The position numbers and the translations under genes are program-made. Of a stretch of 64,000 nucleotides of DNA, positions 18,076 to 27,024 are shown piece by piece; position 1 is the first letter of the stretch; each line of letters begins with the position of its first letter. The stretch is from Duganella zoogloeoides (GTDB lineage: Bacteria; Pseudomonadota; Gammaproteobacteria; Burkholderiales; Burkholderiaceae_D): contig NZ_CP140152.1 of NCBI RefSeq assembly GCF_034479515.1, positions 1,426,001 through 1,490,000 of the forward strand, in the 5' to 3' direction. The notes beneath the pieces are model-generated. The model was given only the letters and a program-made list of their open reading frames with translations, did no database searches and had not been told where the DNA came from.

Positions 18076-21000
18076 TCAGGTTTCCTTTTCCAGCAAAGCG
18101 CCCAATGCCTGCCGCACGGCCTGGAAAGATCGTTCCATGTCCGCCAGCAGCTCGGCGGCGCCGGCGGTGGTGTTGTTGCGGCCCAGTTGTTCCAGGTCCT
18201 TGCAGCGTTGCGACAGGGCCAGCGCGCCGACATTGGCGCTGCTGCTTTTAAGCGTGTGCGCGGTCTTGCGCAACTGGTCGGTGTTGCCGGCGGCAATCGC
18301 GGTGTGCAGCGCTTGCAGGTGCGGCGGGGTGTCGGCCAGGTAGGCGTGCAGCACGCGTTCGAGCAGGGCCTCGCCGTTGCTGGCGCTCAGTGCGCGAATA
18401 TTGGCCAGCGCCTGGGTGCTGATCGCGTTGTCGCCGGCAGGGCTGGCCGGCACGGGCACCGTCAAAGAAACCGCGTGCGGGGCCTGGGCCGGCATTGGCA
18501 CTGGCGCAGGCGCGGGGAGCGGCAGCGAGGCCGGCTGGAGTGTTGGGGCGTCGGCCTCCTGCGCCGCCAGCAGGCCTGGCGCCAGGCGCGGCAGGGTGAT
18601 CCAGCGGGCGATGGTCTGGCCCAGCGCCTGCTGGGTGAACGGCTTGCTCAGGTAGTCGTCCATGCCGGCCGCCAGGCACGCCTCGCGGTCGCCCTGCAGG
18701 GCGTTGGCGGTAATCGCAATAATGGGCAAGGTGCGGGCGTGGCCGTGCTGCTGTTCGCGGCGGCGAATTTCGGTGGTGGCGGCAAAGCCGTCCATGACCG
18801 GCATCTGGCAATCCATCAGCACCAGGTCGAAGTCGTCCGACTGCAAGCTGTGCAATGCCTCCTCGCCGTTGCAGGCGCGGCTCACTTCCAGGCCCAGGCT
18901 CTCGAGCATGGCGCTGGCCACCTCGACGTTGACCGGATTGTCTTCGGCCAGCAAGACCTTGCGGCCCCGGCGCGCGCGCGGCGGCGGGCCGGAAGTGCTC
19001 AATGCCGTCACCGGCGGCGCGGCCGGCGCCACGGCGGCAGGCAGCGGCGGCAGCATGGCGTGCAAGTTCGCGGGCGAATAGGTGGGCGAATCGGCGGGCG
19101 AATAGATGGACGAATTGGCGGGCGAATTTACGAGCAAATTGACGGACGCATGCGCGGGGCCGTGCGCCGGTGCATGGACAGGCGCAGGCGCCGGCCTGGG
19201 TGCAGGCATATCGGCAGGCATACGGGCTGGAAGATGCGCCGGTGCGCCGGACGGGAGACTGCGGATTGCCAATGGCGCGGCGCCAGCGCGGGTCAGCAGG
19301 CAGTAGTGCAGATCGCATTCGCGCGGTGGCTTGATCAGCTGGAAGGCGACCCCGGCAGCACGTTGCTGAACGCGGTCGGCGGCATCGCGCTCCGTGCTCA
19401 GCAACATGATTCGCAGACCGGCCAGGTCCGGTTCGGCGTGGATTGCCGCCGCCAGCGCCAGGCCGCTGGTACGCGGCAGCGCCATGTCGAGCAGCACGAG
19501 GTTGTAGGGCTGGCCATCGGCTGCCGCCTGGCGCAGGCGGGGCAGGGAGTCGGTGGCGGTGCTGGCGGCGGTAGGGACGCGCCAGGTCGCCAGCAGGCGT
19601 TCCAGCTCGCCTCTGCTGGTGGGGTTGTCATCGACGATCAAGGTACGGATTCCGTGGGAGGTATGGATGGGATCGTCGGTATCGACGCGCGGCTTGTCGA
19701 AATGTACGGCGAACCAGAAGATCGAACCTTGCGTCAACGCATGATCGACGCCTATCGTGCCACCCATCAGCTCCACCAGCTGCTTCGAGATCGCCAGGCC
19801 CAGGCCGGTACCGCCGTGCTTGCGCGTGGTCGAGCCATCGGCCTGCGAGAACGAATCGAAGATGCGTCCGCGCGCCTCGTTGGAGACGCCGATGCCGGTG
19901 TCGTGCACCTCAAAGCGCAAGGTCACGCGCTGGGCGTCCTCGGCCGCTACCGCCACCTTGACCATGATCTCGCCGCTGTCGGTAAATTTGACAGCATTGC
20001 CCAGCAAATTGAACAGTACCTGGCGCAGCCGGTTGGGGTCGCCGCTGATGGCAACCGGGATGTCGCACGCCACGTTCAGTTCCAGCCGCAGGCCCTTGGC
20101 CTGGGCCTGGGGCGAGAACACGTGCTCGATATCGTCGAGCAGGTCGCGGAAATTGAACTGGATGTATTCGACCGTCAGCTTGCCGGCCTCGATCTTGGAA
20201 AAGTCGAGGATGTCGTTGATGATCACCAGCAGGTGCTCGCCGGAGCGCTTGACCATGCTGGTGTAGTGGCGCTGCTGCTCGGACAGGCGCGTGGCCAGCA
20301 GCAGCTCCGTCATGCCCAGCACGCCGTTCATCGGCGTGCGGATTTCATGGCTCATGGTGGCCAGGAAGGCGCTCTTCGCCTGGCTGGCGGCCTCGGCCGC
20401 GTTCTTGGCCTTTTCCAGCTGCTCGGTGCGCACGCCCACCTGGCGTTCGAGCTGGTCGCGGTACTGGGCCAGGGCGCCGTCGCGCGCCTCCACCTGGGCC
20501 AGCATGTCGTTAAAGCTGTCGATCAGCGCGCCGAGGTCGTCGCCACGCTGGTGCACGATGCGCAGTGTGGGCTGGCCGCGGCTGACCTGCTGCGCGGCCG
20601 CGATCAGGCGCGCCACCGGCTCGGTCACGCTGCCACGCGAACGGGCCGCGACCAGCAGCGCTGTCATAAAAGCGAGCACGGCCGCAACGCAGGCGGCGCC
20701 CAGGCTTTTCAGGATCTCGAACCACATCGGCAAGGCGCTGCGTTCGAGCATGATCACACCGGCCGGCTCGCCGCGGATGACGAAGGGCCACATCACGCTG
20801 TTGACCGGTTGCCAGAGCGGGCTGGTGCCGAGGCTGTCGTCCGGCGTGACGGTAGCGGTTGCCGGCAAGGTGGCAGCCGATGGCGCGCCGGGGCGCGCAG
20901 GCTCATCCGATGTCGCTGCAGCAGCAGCCTGCACGGCAACGGCGAGGTGAGCGGACAGTACGTCCGCCGGCAGCACGTCCGGCGCCGCCTGGCCCGGCCG

Positions 21001-21315
21001 CAAACGTGGCGAGCTGTAGCGCGCCAGCAGCGCACCGTCGCGGTCGTACACGGCTGCTTGCAAGATATCGTGATCATGGCCCAGCGCCTGCAATTGCTGC
21101 GCGACCTGCTTGGCGTTGACGCGCCTGACTGCGCCATCGCCGCTGGAACTGATCACCGCCGCCAGCGTGGCCAGTCGGTCGCGCTCGACTTCCTGGCCGT
21201 GCAGCACCGAGGTGGCGGCAAACGTGAAGAACACCAGCAGCAGTGCGCTGCCGGTCGAGAACATGGAAAGGATGGTCAGGCGCTGGCTCAGGCCGGAACG
21301 TTCATGGTTGGACAT
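18076..21315 (-). CDS. Hybrid sensor histidine kinase with two receiver domains and Hpt
   Basis: A 1079-residue membrane kinase. A first membrane segment near residues 15-37 and a second near 205-224 flank a periplasmic sensor of about 165 residues. HAMP follows, then HisKA with H323 ([11 protein letters not shown]) and an HATPase with NLLGNAVKF and [11 protein letters not shown] first receiver (LIVDDN..LLDMALP), a Pro-rich linker, a second receiver ([21 protein letters not shown]) and a C-terminal Hpt ([15 protein letters not shown]) complete it. The start at 21315 was chosen for a GGAGGG site 10 bp upstream. The BarA/ArcB-like layout suggests relay to the adjacent GGDEF-EAL regulator. The signal is unknown. 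Confidence 0.93.
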   Translation of the reverse strand: MSNHERSGLSQRLTILSMFSTGSALLLVFFTFAATSVLHGQEVERDRLATLAAVISSSGDGAVRRVNAKQVAQQLQALGHDHDILQAAVYDRDGALLARYSSPRLRPGQAAPDVLPADVLSAHLAVAVQAAAAATSDEPARPGAPSAATLPATATVTPDDSLGTSPLWQPVNSVMWPFVIRGEPAGVIMLERSALPMWFEILKSLGAACVAAVLAFMTALLVAARSRGSVTEPVARLIAAAQQVSRGQPTLRIVHQRGDDLGALIDSFNDMLAQVEARDGALAQYRDQLERQVGVRTEQLEKAKNAAEAASQAKSAFLATMSHEIRTPMNGVLGMTELLLATRLSEQQRHYTSMVKRSGEHLLVIINDILDFSKIEAGKLTVEYIQFNFRDLLDDIEHVFSPQAQAKGLRLELNVACDIPVAISGDPNRLRQVLFNLLGNAVKFTDSGEIMVKVAVAAEDAQRVTLRFEVHDTGIGVSNEARGRIFDSFSQADGSTTRKHGGTGLGLAISKQLVELMGGTIGVDHALTQGSIFWFAVHFDKPRVDTDDPIHTSHGIRTLIVDDNPTSRGELERLLATWRVPTAASTATDSLPRLRQAAADGQPYNLVLLDMALPRTSGLALAAAIHAEPDLAGLRIMLLSTERDAADRVQQRAAGVAFQLIKPPRECDLHYCLLTRAGAAPLAIRSLPSGAPAHLPARMPADMPAPRPAPAPVHAPAHGPAHASVNLLVNSPANSSIYSPADSPTYSPANLHAMLPPLPAAVAPAAPPVTALSTSGPPPRARRGRKVLLAEDNPVNVEVASAMLESLGLEVSRACNGEEALHSLQSDDFDLVLMDCQMPVMDGFAATTEIRRREQQHGHARTLPIIAITANALQGDREACLAAGMDDYLSKPFTQQALGQTIARWITLPRLAPGLLAAQEADAPTLQPASLPLPAPAPVPMPAQAPHAVSLTVPVPASPAGDNAISTQALANIRALSASNGEALLERVLHAYLADTPPHLQALHTAIAAGNTDQLRKTAHTLKSSSANVGALALSQRCKDLEQLGRNNTTAGAAELLADMERSFQAVRQALGALLEKET
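19067..19150 (-). repeat. Degenerate in-frame repeat in the kinase inter-receiver linker
   Basis: Repeated units close to GGCGGGCGAAT encode Ser-Pro-Ala-Asn/Asp-type repeats in the linker between the two receiver domains. Neighbouring linker sequence is a Pro-Ala repeat ([15 protein letters not shown]). This looks like a replication-slippage minisatellite. Confidence 0.6.
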
Positions 21316-21483
21316 CGCGGTGGAACCCTCCAACGGTGGACGCCGAAATCGTCGGCACGGGCGGGCTCATCACTAGTGCCAGTAGGAAAAATATAGGCTT
21401 GAGGTCAGAACGATATTGATCTATATCTAAACAGGGCACGTTTGCGCTATCTCAAACAACACAGGCAAAGGCAACGCAAGCTG

Positions 21484-22695
21484 ATGACGATGGAACGACA
21501 CAAAATCCTGTTCATGGCCGAGGCCGTAACCCTGGCGCACGTGGGCCGCCCGCTGGCGCTGGCGCAAGCGCTGGATCCTGCCCGCTACGCGGTGGACGTG
21601 GCGTGCGCGTCCGGCTACGACATGTTTTTCAAGGGCAGCAATATCGATCCCTTGCGTCTGCACAGCATTTCCAGCGAGCGCTTTCTGGCCGCGCTGGCGG
21701 CGGGCAAGCCGGTGTACGATGCAGCCACTTTGCAACAGTACGTGGCCGATGATTTGCGCGTGCTCGGGGCGGTGCAGCCGCAGGTGGTGGTGGGCGATTT
21801 CAGGTTGTCGCTGTCGGTGAGCGCACGGCTGGCCGGCATCCCATACATCAGCCTGATCAACGCCTACTGGAGTCCCTACGCGCGCCAGCATTACCAAGTG
21901 CCGGCGCTGCCGCTGGCGCGCGTGCTGCCCATTGCGCTGGCCGATCGCCTGTTCCGGCTGGTACAGCCGCTGGCGTTCGCCTTGCACAGCCAGCCGCTCA
22001 ACCGGGTGCGGCGCGCGCACGGGCTGCCGTCGCTGGGGACGGATTTGCGGCGCGTGTACACCGACGCCGACCACGTGCTGTATGCCGATATTCCGCAGAT
22101 GTTTCCCTCGAATGATTTGCCATCCTCTCACGCTTACATGGGGGCGGTCACCTGGTCGCCACCCACGCCGCTGCCGGCGTGGTGGGACGAGCTTGATGCC
22201 GGGCCACCGGTCGTGTACGTGACACTGGGCAGTTCGGGCGCGGGCCAGGTGTTGCCGCTTGTGTTGCAGGCGCTGGCGTCGTTGCCGGTGACGGTGATTG
22301 CCGCCACGGCCGGCGGCGCCAGCCCGCAGGCGGTGCCGGCCAATGCGCGGGTGGCGCCGTACCTGCCGGGCGCGGCAGCGGCGCGGCGCGCGCAACTGGT
22401 GGTGTGCAACGGCGGCAGTCCCACGTGCCAGCAGGCGCTGGTGGCAGGCGTACCGGTGCTGGGCATAGCCGGCAATCTCGACCAGTACCTGAACATGGCG
22501 GGCGTGCTGTCCTGCGGCGCCGGGCGCTTGCTGCGTTCCGACCGCTTGACCGAAGCGGCCGTGCGCGCCGCAGCGCTGGCGCTGCTGAGCCAGTCCGAGC
22601 CGCGTGCGGCAGCGCTGCGGCTGGCGGGACACTTTGCCGGTTACGACGCGGGCAGGCAACTGGCGTCGTTGCTGGACCGGTTGCGAGTCCCATAA
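21484..22695 (+). CDS. Glycosyltransferase, GT1/UGT-like
   Basis: About 403 residues. The N-terminal half shows the acceptor fold (ILFMAEAVTLAHVGRPLALA). The C-terminal half carries the nucleotide-sugar fold with VYVTLGSSGAGQVLPLVLQAL and the family signature region AQLVVCNGGSPTCQQALVAGVPVLGI with NLDQYLNM. This resembles macrolide, rhamnosyl and sterol glycosyltransferases. The start is one of two ATGs (21484 or 21490); a further upstream start at 21442 is less likely. The acceptor is unknown. It is divergent from the hybrid kinase, and its 3' end meets the terminator of the PEP-CTERM gene. Confidence 0.85.
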   Translation: MTMERHKILFMAEAVTLAHVGRPLALAQALDPARYAVDVACASGYDMFFKGSNIDPLRLHSISSERFLAALAAGKPVYDAATLQQYVADDLRVLGAVQPQVVVGDFRLSLSVSARLAGIPYISLINAYWSPYARQHYQVPALPLARVLPIALADRLFRLVQPLAFALHSQPLNRVRRAHGLPSLGTDLRRVYTDADHVLYADIPQMFPSNDLPSSHAYMGAVTWSPPTPLPAWWDELDAGPPVVYVTLGSSGAGQVLPLVLQALASLPVTVIAATAGGASPQAVPANARVAPYLPGAAAARRAQLVVCNGGSPTCQQALVAGVPVLGIAGNLDQYLNMAGVLSCGAGRLLRSDRLTEAAVRAAALALLSQSEPRAAALRLAGHFAGYDAGRQLASLLDRLRVP

Positions 22696-22729
22696 AAAAG
22701 GGCGGACCAGGCTGGCGCCCGATCCGCCC
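22694..22729 (-). terminator. Rho-independent terminator of the PEP-CTERM gene
   Basis: On the minus strand GGGCGGA (22729-22723) pairs with TCCGCCC (22706-22700), followed by six T (22699-22694). Confidence 0.8.
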
Positions 22730-22761
22730 AACGCAGCCGCTGGCACGGCTTGAAAACTATA

Positions 22762-23742
22762 TTAGGCTGGGCACAGGCCGGCGCCATCGGCGGTGTTTAT
22801 GCCCTTGGCGCCGGCTTTGCGGCGCGTTAGCGCCAGTCCGGCAAAGCCCAGGCCCATGATGGCCAGCGTGGCCGGTTCGGGCACGGCCAGCGCGGCAAAG
22901 GTTTGCGACGAATCGACCTTCAGGAACGGCACCGTGGTGGGCGTGCTGCCGTCCCACATCATGGTGGGGGTGAAGAACGATGGCACGTTGGTGGTGCCGG
23001 TGGTCTTGTCCTGGAAGATCGAGCCGGTGACGATGTCGAGGTAGTTCGCATCGACGTAGTCGATCACGAAGCGGGCATCGAACGACCCGGTGCCGACCGC
23101 GCCGGTGGCCGTGAAGCTGGCGTCGTTGAACACCAGGTGGCCCGACAGGATGATGATGCCGTCGCCGTCCGGGTCGCCGGGCGCCGTGCCGCAGCCGGCC
23201 GAGGTGGAGCCGGTGCCATAGCAGGCCACGGAGCCTACGCCATTGCCGGGCACGGACTTGCTGCTGCCGGCGCCGGGCGTGATCTGGTCGAAATAAATGG
23301 CCAGGTTTTGCACGCCGGCACGCAGCGGATCGACGTCCATGGCGGCCGATTGCGATGGCGGCAGGGTGAAGTGCGCGGTGGTAGGCGTCTGCAAATCGAC
23401 CAGCTCCTGGAAGCGCACGACCTTGCTGATTTCGAACGTCTGGTTGAGGCCGGGCGGGGTGACGATGGCCGGGATATTACTGTTGGACATGGTGCCAACC
23501 ACCATTTGCGAGCGCAGCTCGGTCAGGTACGGTGCGGCGCCGCCGGGGCCGACCGTGATGCCGGGAATGAAGCCGGTGGCCAGGCCGGTATCGGTGACGT
23601 TGGTCCACAGGTCGGCATAGACGCTGTAGTTGCCGGTGCCGGTCGGATCGAACCCGACCACCGGGCCGGCGCTGGCGGTGAGCGGGGCGGCCAGTGCGGC
23701 CGCGATCGTTGCGGCGGCCAGCGCGGTTTTGCATGTTTTCAT
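22762..23742 (-). CDS. PEP-CTERM sorting-domain protein
   Basis: A 326-residue exported protein. The signal peptide starts at MKTCKTALAAATIAAALAAP, with a GGGAG site ahead of the ATG at 23742. The C-terminal sorting signal is VPEPATLAIMGLGFAGLALT followed by RRK: the PEP motif, a membrane helix and a basic stop. Exosortase recognises this signal and sorts the protein to the outside. An additional 16 residues follow the basic cluster, slightly unusual. The mature part is Thr/Gly-rich and has one cysteine-containing loop (VACYGTGSTSAGCG). No exosortase is in the window. A sigma-54-type promoter lies upstream. Confidence 0.9.
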   Translation of the reverse strand: MKTCKTALAAATIAAALAAPLTASAGPVVGFDPTGTGNYSVYADLWTNVTDTGLATGFIPGITVGPGGAAPYLTELRSQMVVGTMSNSNIPAIVTPPGLNQTFEISKVVRFQELVDLQTPTTAHFTLPPSQSAAMDVDPLRAGVQNLAIYFDQITPGAGSSKSVPGNGVGSVACYGTGSTSAGCGTAPGDPDGDGIIILSGHLVFNDASFTATGAVGTGSFDARFVIDYVDANYLDIVTGSIFQDKTTGTTNVPSFFTPTMMWDGSTPTTVPFLKVDSSQTFAALAVPEPATLAIMGLGFAGLALTRRKAGAKGINTADGAGLCPA

Positions 23743-23795
23743 GGTTGCTCCCAGAGGTAGGTGGCACCCGGAAATCGGGACCATGCCAGCTCTTG

Positions 23796-23811
23796 AGCAA
23801 AAGCCTTGCCA
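23796..23811 (-). promoter_or_regulatory. Sigma-54 (-24/-12) promoter of the PEP-CTERM gene
   Basis: On the minus strand TGGCAAGGCTTTTGCT differs from the consensus TGGCACGNNNNTTGCW at one position, with the invariant GG and GC 12 bp apart. It lies 54 bp upstream of the start. PEP-CTERM genes of betaproteobacteria are known to be controlled by RpoN with the PrsK/PrsR pair, which supports the call. Confidence 0.75.
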
Positions 23812-23841
23812 GTGCTTGTGATCGCCGTGGAATCAAGCACT
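23811..23841. promoter_or_regulatory. Inverted repeat next to the sigma-54 promoter (possible activator site)
   Basis: AGTGCTTG (23811-23818) and CAAGCACT (23834-23841) form a perfect 8-bp dyad with a 15-bp spacer, immediately upstream of the -24 box. The position is closer than usual for an enhancer-binding protein. Identity as a PrsR-type site is a guess. Confidence 0.4.
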
Positions 23842-23888
23842 TGCGCGTGCGCGGCGCGTTTTAATACGATGCAGTGTAAAAAATTCCG

Positions 23889-24569
23889 TCACGCTTCAAC
23901 CGGCGCGGCAGGTGCAGCCTTGAGGCGCCGCGCCGGGATGCCACCCCACACCTCGCCCGCAGCGATCCGCGTGTCCTTGGTCACCACCGCGCCGGCCGAG
24001 ACAATGGCATGGTCGCCGATATGCACACCGGCCATGATGACTGCCGTGGCGCCGATGGTGACGGTGTTGCCGATGACGACGGCCTTGAGTTCGAGCCGCT
24101 CGCCTTCGATCACGTGGGCGAAGATCACGGCGTCGTGGCCGATGATGGTGTTGCTGCCGATGCGCGTGAGCGGCGGGTCGAGCAGCGCGCCGGCGCTGTA
24201 GGTATTGGTGCCCAGCCGCGCGCCCAGCGCCAGGTACACCAGCCGCATCAGCGGCACCGGCACCACGTGCGACCGCACCAGCGAGTTGAACAGCAGCAGG
24301 TAGAACAGCATGTTGACGTTGGCGATGAGCTCGTGTTGCGAACCCGGCGCCACGTCGCCTTCGCGCAGCGGCAGCAACCGCAAGAACAGGCGGTATAACG
24401 CAAAGGCATACAGGTACAGCAGCAGCACGCCGGCCAGCACGACCAGCACGCCGCGAAAGTCGCCCAGCGGCAGCAGCGCCAACGCCGCTGCGCTGGCGAC
24501 CGCCAGCGCCAGGCTCGCGCACAGCAGGCACAGGAACACAACGACATGATGGGAAGGAATCGCTCGCAT
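23889..24569 (-). CDS. Membrane-bound left-handed beta-helix acyltransferase
   Basis: A 226-residue protein with two N-terminal membrane helices (residues about 8-32 and 38-60). A hexapeptide-repeat domain (about 115-215) follows, with repeats such as IGSNTIIGHDAVIFAHV and IGATAVIMAGVHIGDHAIV and the ending AAGEVWGGIPARRLK. This resembles capsular and colanic acid acetyltransferases. It probably acetylates a sugar or another surface component. The start ATG at 24569 begins just before the first helix. It stands 84 bp downstream of the nitroreductase gene and may be cotranscribed with it. Confidence 0.8.
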   Translation of the reverse strand: MRAIPSHHVVVFLCLLCASLALAVASAAALALLPLGDFRGVLVVLAGVLLLYLYAFALYRLFLRLLPLREGDVAPGSQHELIANVNMLFYLLLFNSLVRSHVVPVPLMRLVYLALGARLGTNTYSAGALLDPPLTRIGSNTIIGHDAVIFAHVIEGERLELKAVVIGNTVTIGATAVIMAGVHIGDHAIVSAGAVVTKDTRIAAGEVWGGIPARRLKAAPAAPVEA

Positions 24570-24653
24570 GGTGGTCCGCTCGATGACAACTTGAAGATGG
24601 TGGCGCGCTAGTTATTGCTCGATACTTGCCGCGTGACGAACAGGTGTCGCTGG

Positions 24654-25739
24654 TTACGGCGCGATGATCAGCTCGGCCAGCGGCCGGCGCAGCGAGCGCG
24701 CCTGTGCCGGCGTCCCGGCGCCGATGCGCCCCATGAAGACGGCGCGCTCCCACACGGGCTTGCCCACCAGTTGCTCGGCCTCGCGCGACAGGGTGGCGGC
24801 GCGCTGCTGCATGCCGCGCGTGCCGGAGAACACCCGGCCGTCGCGCACGTACCGCGAGAAAATCAGCGGCGTCAGTTCCGGTTGCAGCTGCAGGCCCAGC
24901 GACGTGGCCGTGAGCCAGAAGCGCTGCATGGCGCGCCCGGCAGCAAGGTAGTCGGCAACCCGGTGCGGACGATGGGGCGCCGCCAGCACGAAGTGGGCGG
25001 CGCAGGCCAGGCCGGGGATCAAATCCATCTGCAAACGCGGCGCCACCGTACCCGCCAGCCAGGTGTTAAAAAACTCGACACGGCGCCAGTCGTGCATTAC
25101 CCAGCGCATCATTTTTGCCGTGAAGGGATCGACGCCGAGCGCGCGGTCGGGCATGCGGTCGGCGCTGTGGCGTGCATTCCATTCGATCACGGCCTGGTGC
25201 ACCTGGTGCGCCTCGGGCATGGTCAGCCGCAGCTTGGCATTGCGGAACATCAAGCCGGCCGCAGCCGTGCGCTGCTTTCCTTCCAGCCAGGTGACCTCGT
25301 AGCCGGCCGGCAGCGTGGCGGTCAGTGCCGTCTTTTCGCTGGTCGTGAGCGCGCGCCGGCTCAGCGGCAGCCGCTGCACGCTGCGCGCCAGGATGTGCGC
25401 TGCCAGCGGATCGGGCGCCAGTGCCGCATCGTCGCTGAATTCGACGGTGAGGGTGGGGCGGTGGGCCGGCGCATCCACGTGGGGAAAGATGCGGGTGGCC
25501 AGACCGAATGTGCTGGCGGCAATCGCCATGGTCTCGAGCAGGGCGCCGATCGAGATCTGGCTCGGGTGGCCGTCGAGGTCATACACGCAATGGTCGCGCG
25601 TGTCGTGGCCGTGCACGACCAGCCGGCGCGCATCGAGTATTTCGAAACGCCACGGCTGGGTATTATCGCCGCTGGGCGCCCAGCGCGCCAGGTCAAGGAT
25701 TTTTTCCAGCGTCGGATCAAGCTGGCGCGGCGGCTTCAT
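24654..25739 (-). CDS. Nitroreductase-family (Acg/MoeY-like) FMN oxidoreductase
   Basis: A 361-residue protein. The flavin-binding opening ILDLARWAPSGDNTQPWRFE is typical of nitroreductases. The length and second half-domain (RNAKLRLTMPEAHQVHQAVIEWN; AAHFVLAAPHRPHRVADYLAAGRAMQRFWL) fit the double-domain Acg/MoeY group, whose enzymatic role is unclear. The C-terminus ends in a proline-rich segment. Its start overlaps the stop of the ThiF-type gene by ATGA, so the two are translated together. MoeY-like proteins have been linked by name to molybdopterin work, but no other molybdenum gene is present. Confidence 0.8.
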   Translation of the reverse strand: MKPPRQLDPTLEKILDLARWAPSGDNTQPWRFEILDARRLVVHGHDTRDHCVYDLDGHPSQISIGALLETMAIAASTFGLATRIFPHVDAPAHRPTLTVEFSDDAALAPDPLAAHILARSVQRLPLSRRALTTSEKTALTATLPAGYEVTWLEGKQRTAAAGLMFRNAKLRLTMPEAHQVHQAVIEWNARHSADRMPDRALGVDPFTAKMMRWVMHDWRRVEFFNTWLAGTVAPRLQMDLIPGLACAAHFVLAAPHRPHRVADYLAAGRAMQRFWLTATSLGLQLQPELTPLIFSRYVRDGRVFSGTRGMQQRAATLSREAEQLVGKPVWERAVFMGRIGAGTPAQARSLRRPLAELIIAP

Positions 25740-26605
25740 GAGGTTGCCTCAACCATCCGCCGGCGCGCCAGCATCATCGCAATGCGCTGCAACGGATGGC
25801 GGTTGCCGCCGGGGCGGTAGGTGCGCGTAAGTTTGTTGCGGTAGGCGTCGAACTGGTAGCCGTACGGCGCGGCCAGCACCTCGCCCCGGTTGAGGAGGAT
25901 TTTCAATGCCTCGGTGGCGGCCGCGCCGGCGCACAGCTCGCATCCCATGATGGTCGATGGACCGCGCTTTTCTGCCAGGTTGATGGTGGACGGATCGACC
26001 AGGTAGTCGCCATGCAGGCCGGCCGGCGCCAGGCCGATCAGGAAGCGCAGCGCCTTTTCGCGCTCGGACAGGTCACCCCAGCAAAAATATTCCTCGAACG
26101 TCATCTGGCCCGGCAGGAAGCTGAGCACGGCCGTGCCCATGCCGAGCGGGGCGGCGGTAATGGCGGGAATGTGGCGCGCCGCGCAGGCGGCAAAGGTGGC
26201 CTGGCGCGCCTCGAAGGCAAAGAAATCGAGGCCATCGACATACAGGTCCACCCCCAGCAAAAACTTGAGCAGGTTGTCGCCGGTGACGCCGTCGGTAAAG
26301 CTGACAATGTTGAGCTCGGGATTGATATCGCGCGCCATGCGCACCAGCACCTCGGCCTTGGGCTGGCCCAGCGTGGAGACGGTAGCGCCCACCTGGCGAT
26401 TGAAATTGGCGACATCGAAGGTATCGAAATCGGCGACGTGAAAATTGCCGATGCCCAGGCGCGCCAGCGTGAGCAAATGCACGCCGCCAACACCGCCGAG
26501 CCCGGCAATTGCCACGCGCTTGTCGCGCAACACCGATTGCTCGGCATGGGTGACCCAGCCGATGTTACGGGCAAAGGCGTTGTCGTAGGAAAATGAGGAT
26601 GTCAT
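25736..26605 (-). CDS. ThiF/MoeB/HesA-family adenylyltransferase
   Basis: A 289-residue E1-like enzyme. The ATP-binding loop is VAIAGLGGVGGVHLLTLARLG; the adenylation aspartate region FHVADFDTFDVANFNRQVGA and DINPELNIV follow. Only one CxxC (GCELC) is seen, so the structural zinc site may be incomplete. These enzymes activate the C-terminus of a ubiquitin-like protein or a peptide. No such protein is encoded nearby. The ATG at 26605 has a GGGAG site. It is coupled by ATGA to the nitroreductase. An unusual, conserved-looking pair whose substrate is unknown. Confidence 0.82.
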   Translation of the reverse strand: MTSSFSYDNAFARNIGWVTHAEQSVLRDKRVAIAGLGGVGGVHLLTLARLGIGNFHVADFDTFDVANFNRQVGATVSTLGQPKAEVLVRMARDINPELNIVSFTDGVTGDNLLKFLLGVDLYVDGLDFFAFEARQATFAACAARHIPAITAAPLGMGTAVLSFLPGQMTFEEYFCWGDLSEREKALRFLIGLAPAGLHGDYLVDPSTINLAEKRGPSTIMGCELCAGAAATEALKILLNRGEVLAAPYGYQFDAYRNKLTRTYRPGGNRHPLQRIAMMLARRRMVEATS

Positions 26606-26694
26606 GTGTCTCCCGGAAGTGGCCATCTGTGCGGCTGAGCTTATTTGACGACCAGTGCGTCAAAAAGTTCCCGGGGAAACGAAAAAATAATGGG

Positions 26695-26725
26695 CCGTCA
26701 TCCCCGCGTACGCGGGGATCCATAG
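26695..26725. repeat. REP-like palindromic element, copy 1
   Basis: GTCATCCCCGCG..CGCGGGGATCCAT forms a short palindromic unit. A closely related copy lies inverted at 26774-26804 and a third at 57139-57167. The dispersed, intergenic location and the pairing in inverted orientation are typical of REP/BIME elements. Confidence 0.75.
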
Positions 26726-26773
26726 ACAGTGGGTGATAACAGCTTCGTTCAACGCTACCCCAATGTTGCCGTT

Positions 26774-26804
26774 CCATGGATTCCCGCCTACGCGGGAATG
26801 ACGG
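26774..26804. repeat. REP-like palindromic element, copy 2 (inverted)
   Basis: CCATGGATTCCCGC..GCGGGAATGACGG is the inverted relative of copy 1, 48 bp away, between the ThiF-type and ybdD genes. Transcripts through both could fold into a long hairpin. Confidence 0.75.
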
Positions 26805-26823
26805 AGCCGGGGGCGTGCAGGCG

Positions 26824-27024
26824 TCAACAACAACCGCCGCGCTTGCCGGCGCCGCCGTAGCGGGCTTCCTGCCGCTCCTTGAAAAACTCCTCGTACGTCA
26901 TCACCGGTTCGCCCGGATGGGTCACCTCCCGGTGGCTGACATACGTGTCGTAATCAGGCAAGCCCATCATCAGGCGCATGCTCTGCCCGAGGTAACGGCC
27001 GGCCTTGGCAATGTCGCCTAACAT
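26824..27024 (-). CDS. YbdD/YjiX family protein
   Basis: A 66-residue protein with the family pattern throughout: DIAKAGRYLGQSMRLMMGLPDYDTYV, MTYEEFFKERQEARYGG and a terminal double cysteine. It is the usual small partner encoded directly after cstA/btsT-type pyruvate transporters, and its ATG overlaps the CstA stop. A GTG one codon earlier is possible. The ATG fits the family length. Its molecular role is not established. Confidence 0.92.
   Translation of the reverse strand: MLGDIAKAGRYLGQSMRLMMGLPDYDTYVSHREVTHPGEPVMTYEEFFKERQEARYGGAGKRGGCC

Noticed and set aside
16359..18251. 630-codon plus-strand open frame opposite the REC-PAS-GGDEF-EAL gene
   Set aside because: A shadow of the real gene, with no recognisable domain or ribosome site.
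18187..21396. Long plus-strand open frame opposite the hybrid kinase
   Set aside because: It mirrors the kinase codons (high-GC third positions), has Gln/His/Arg/Gly-rich nonsense composition and no domain; the opposite strand has full family motifs.
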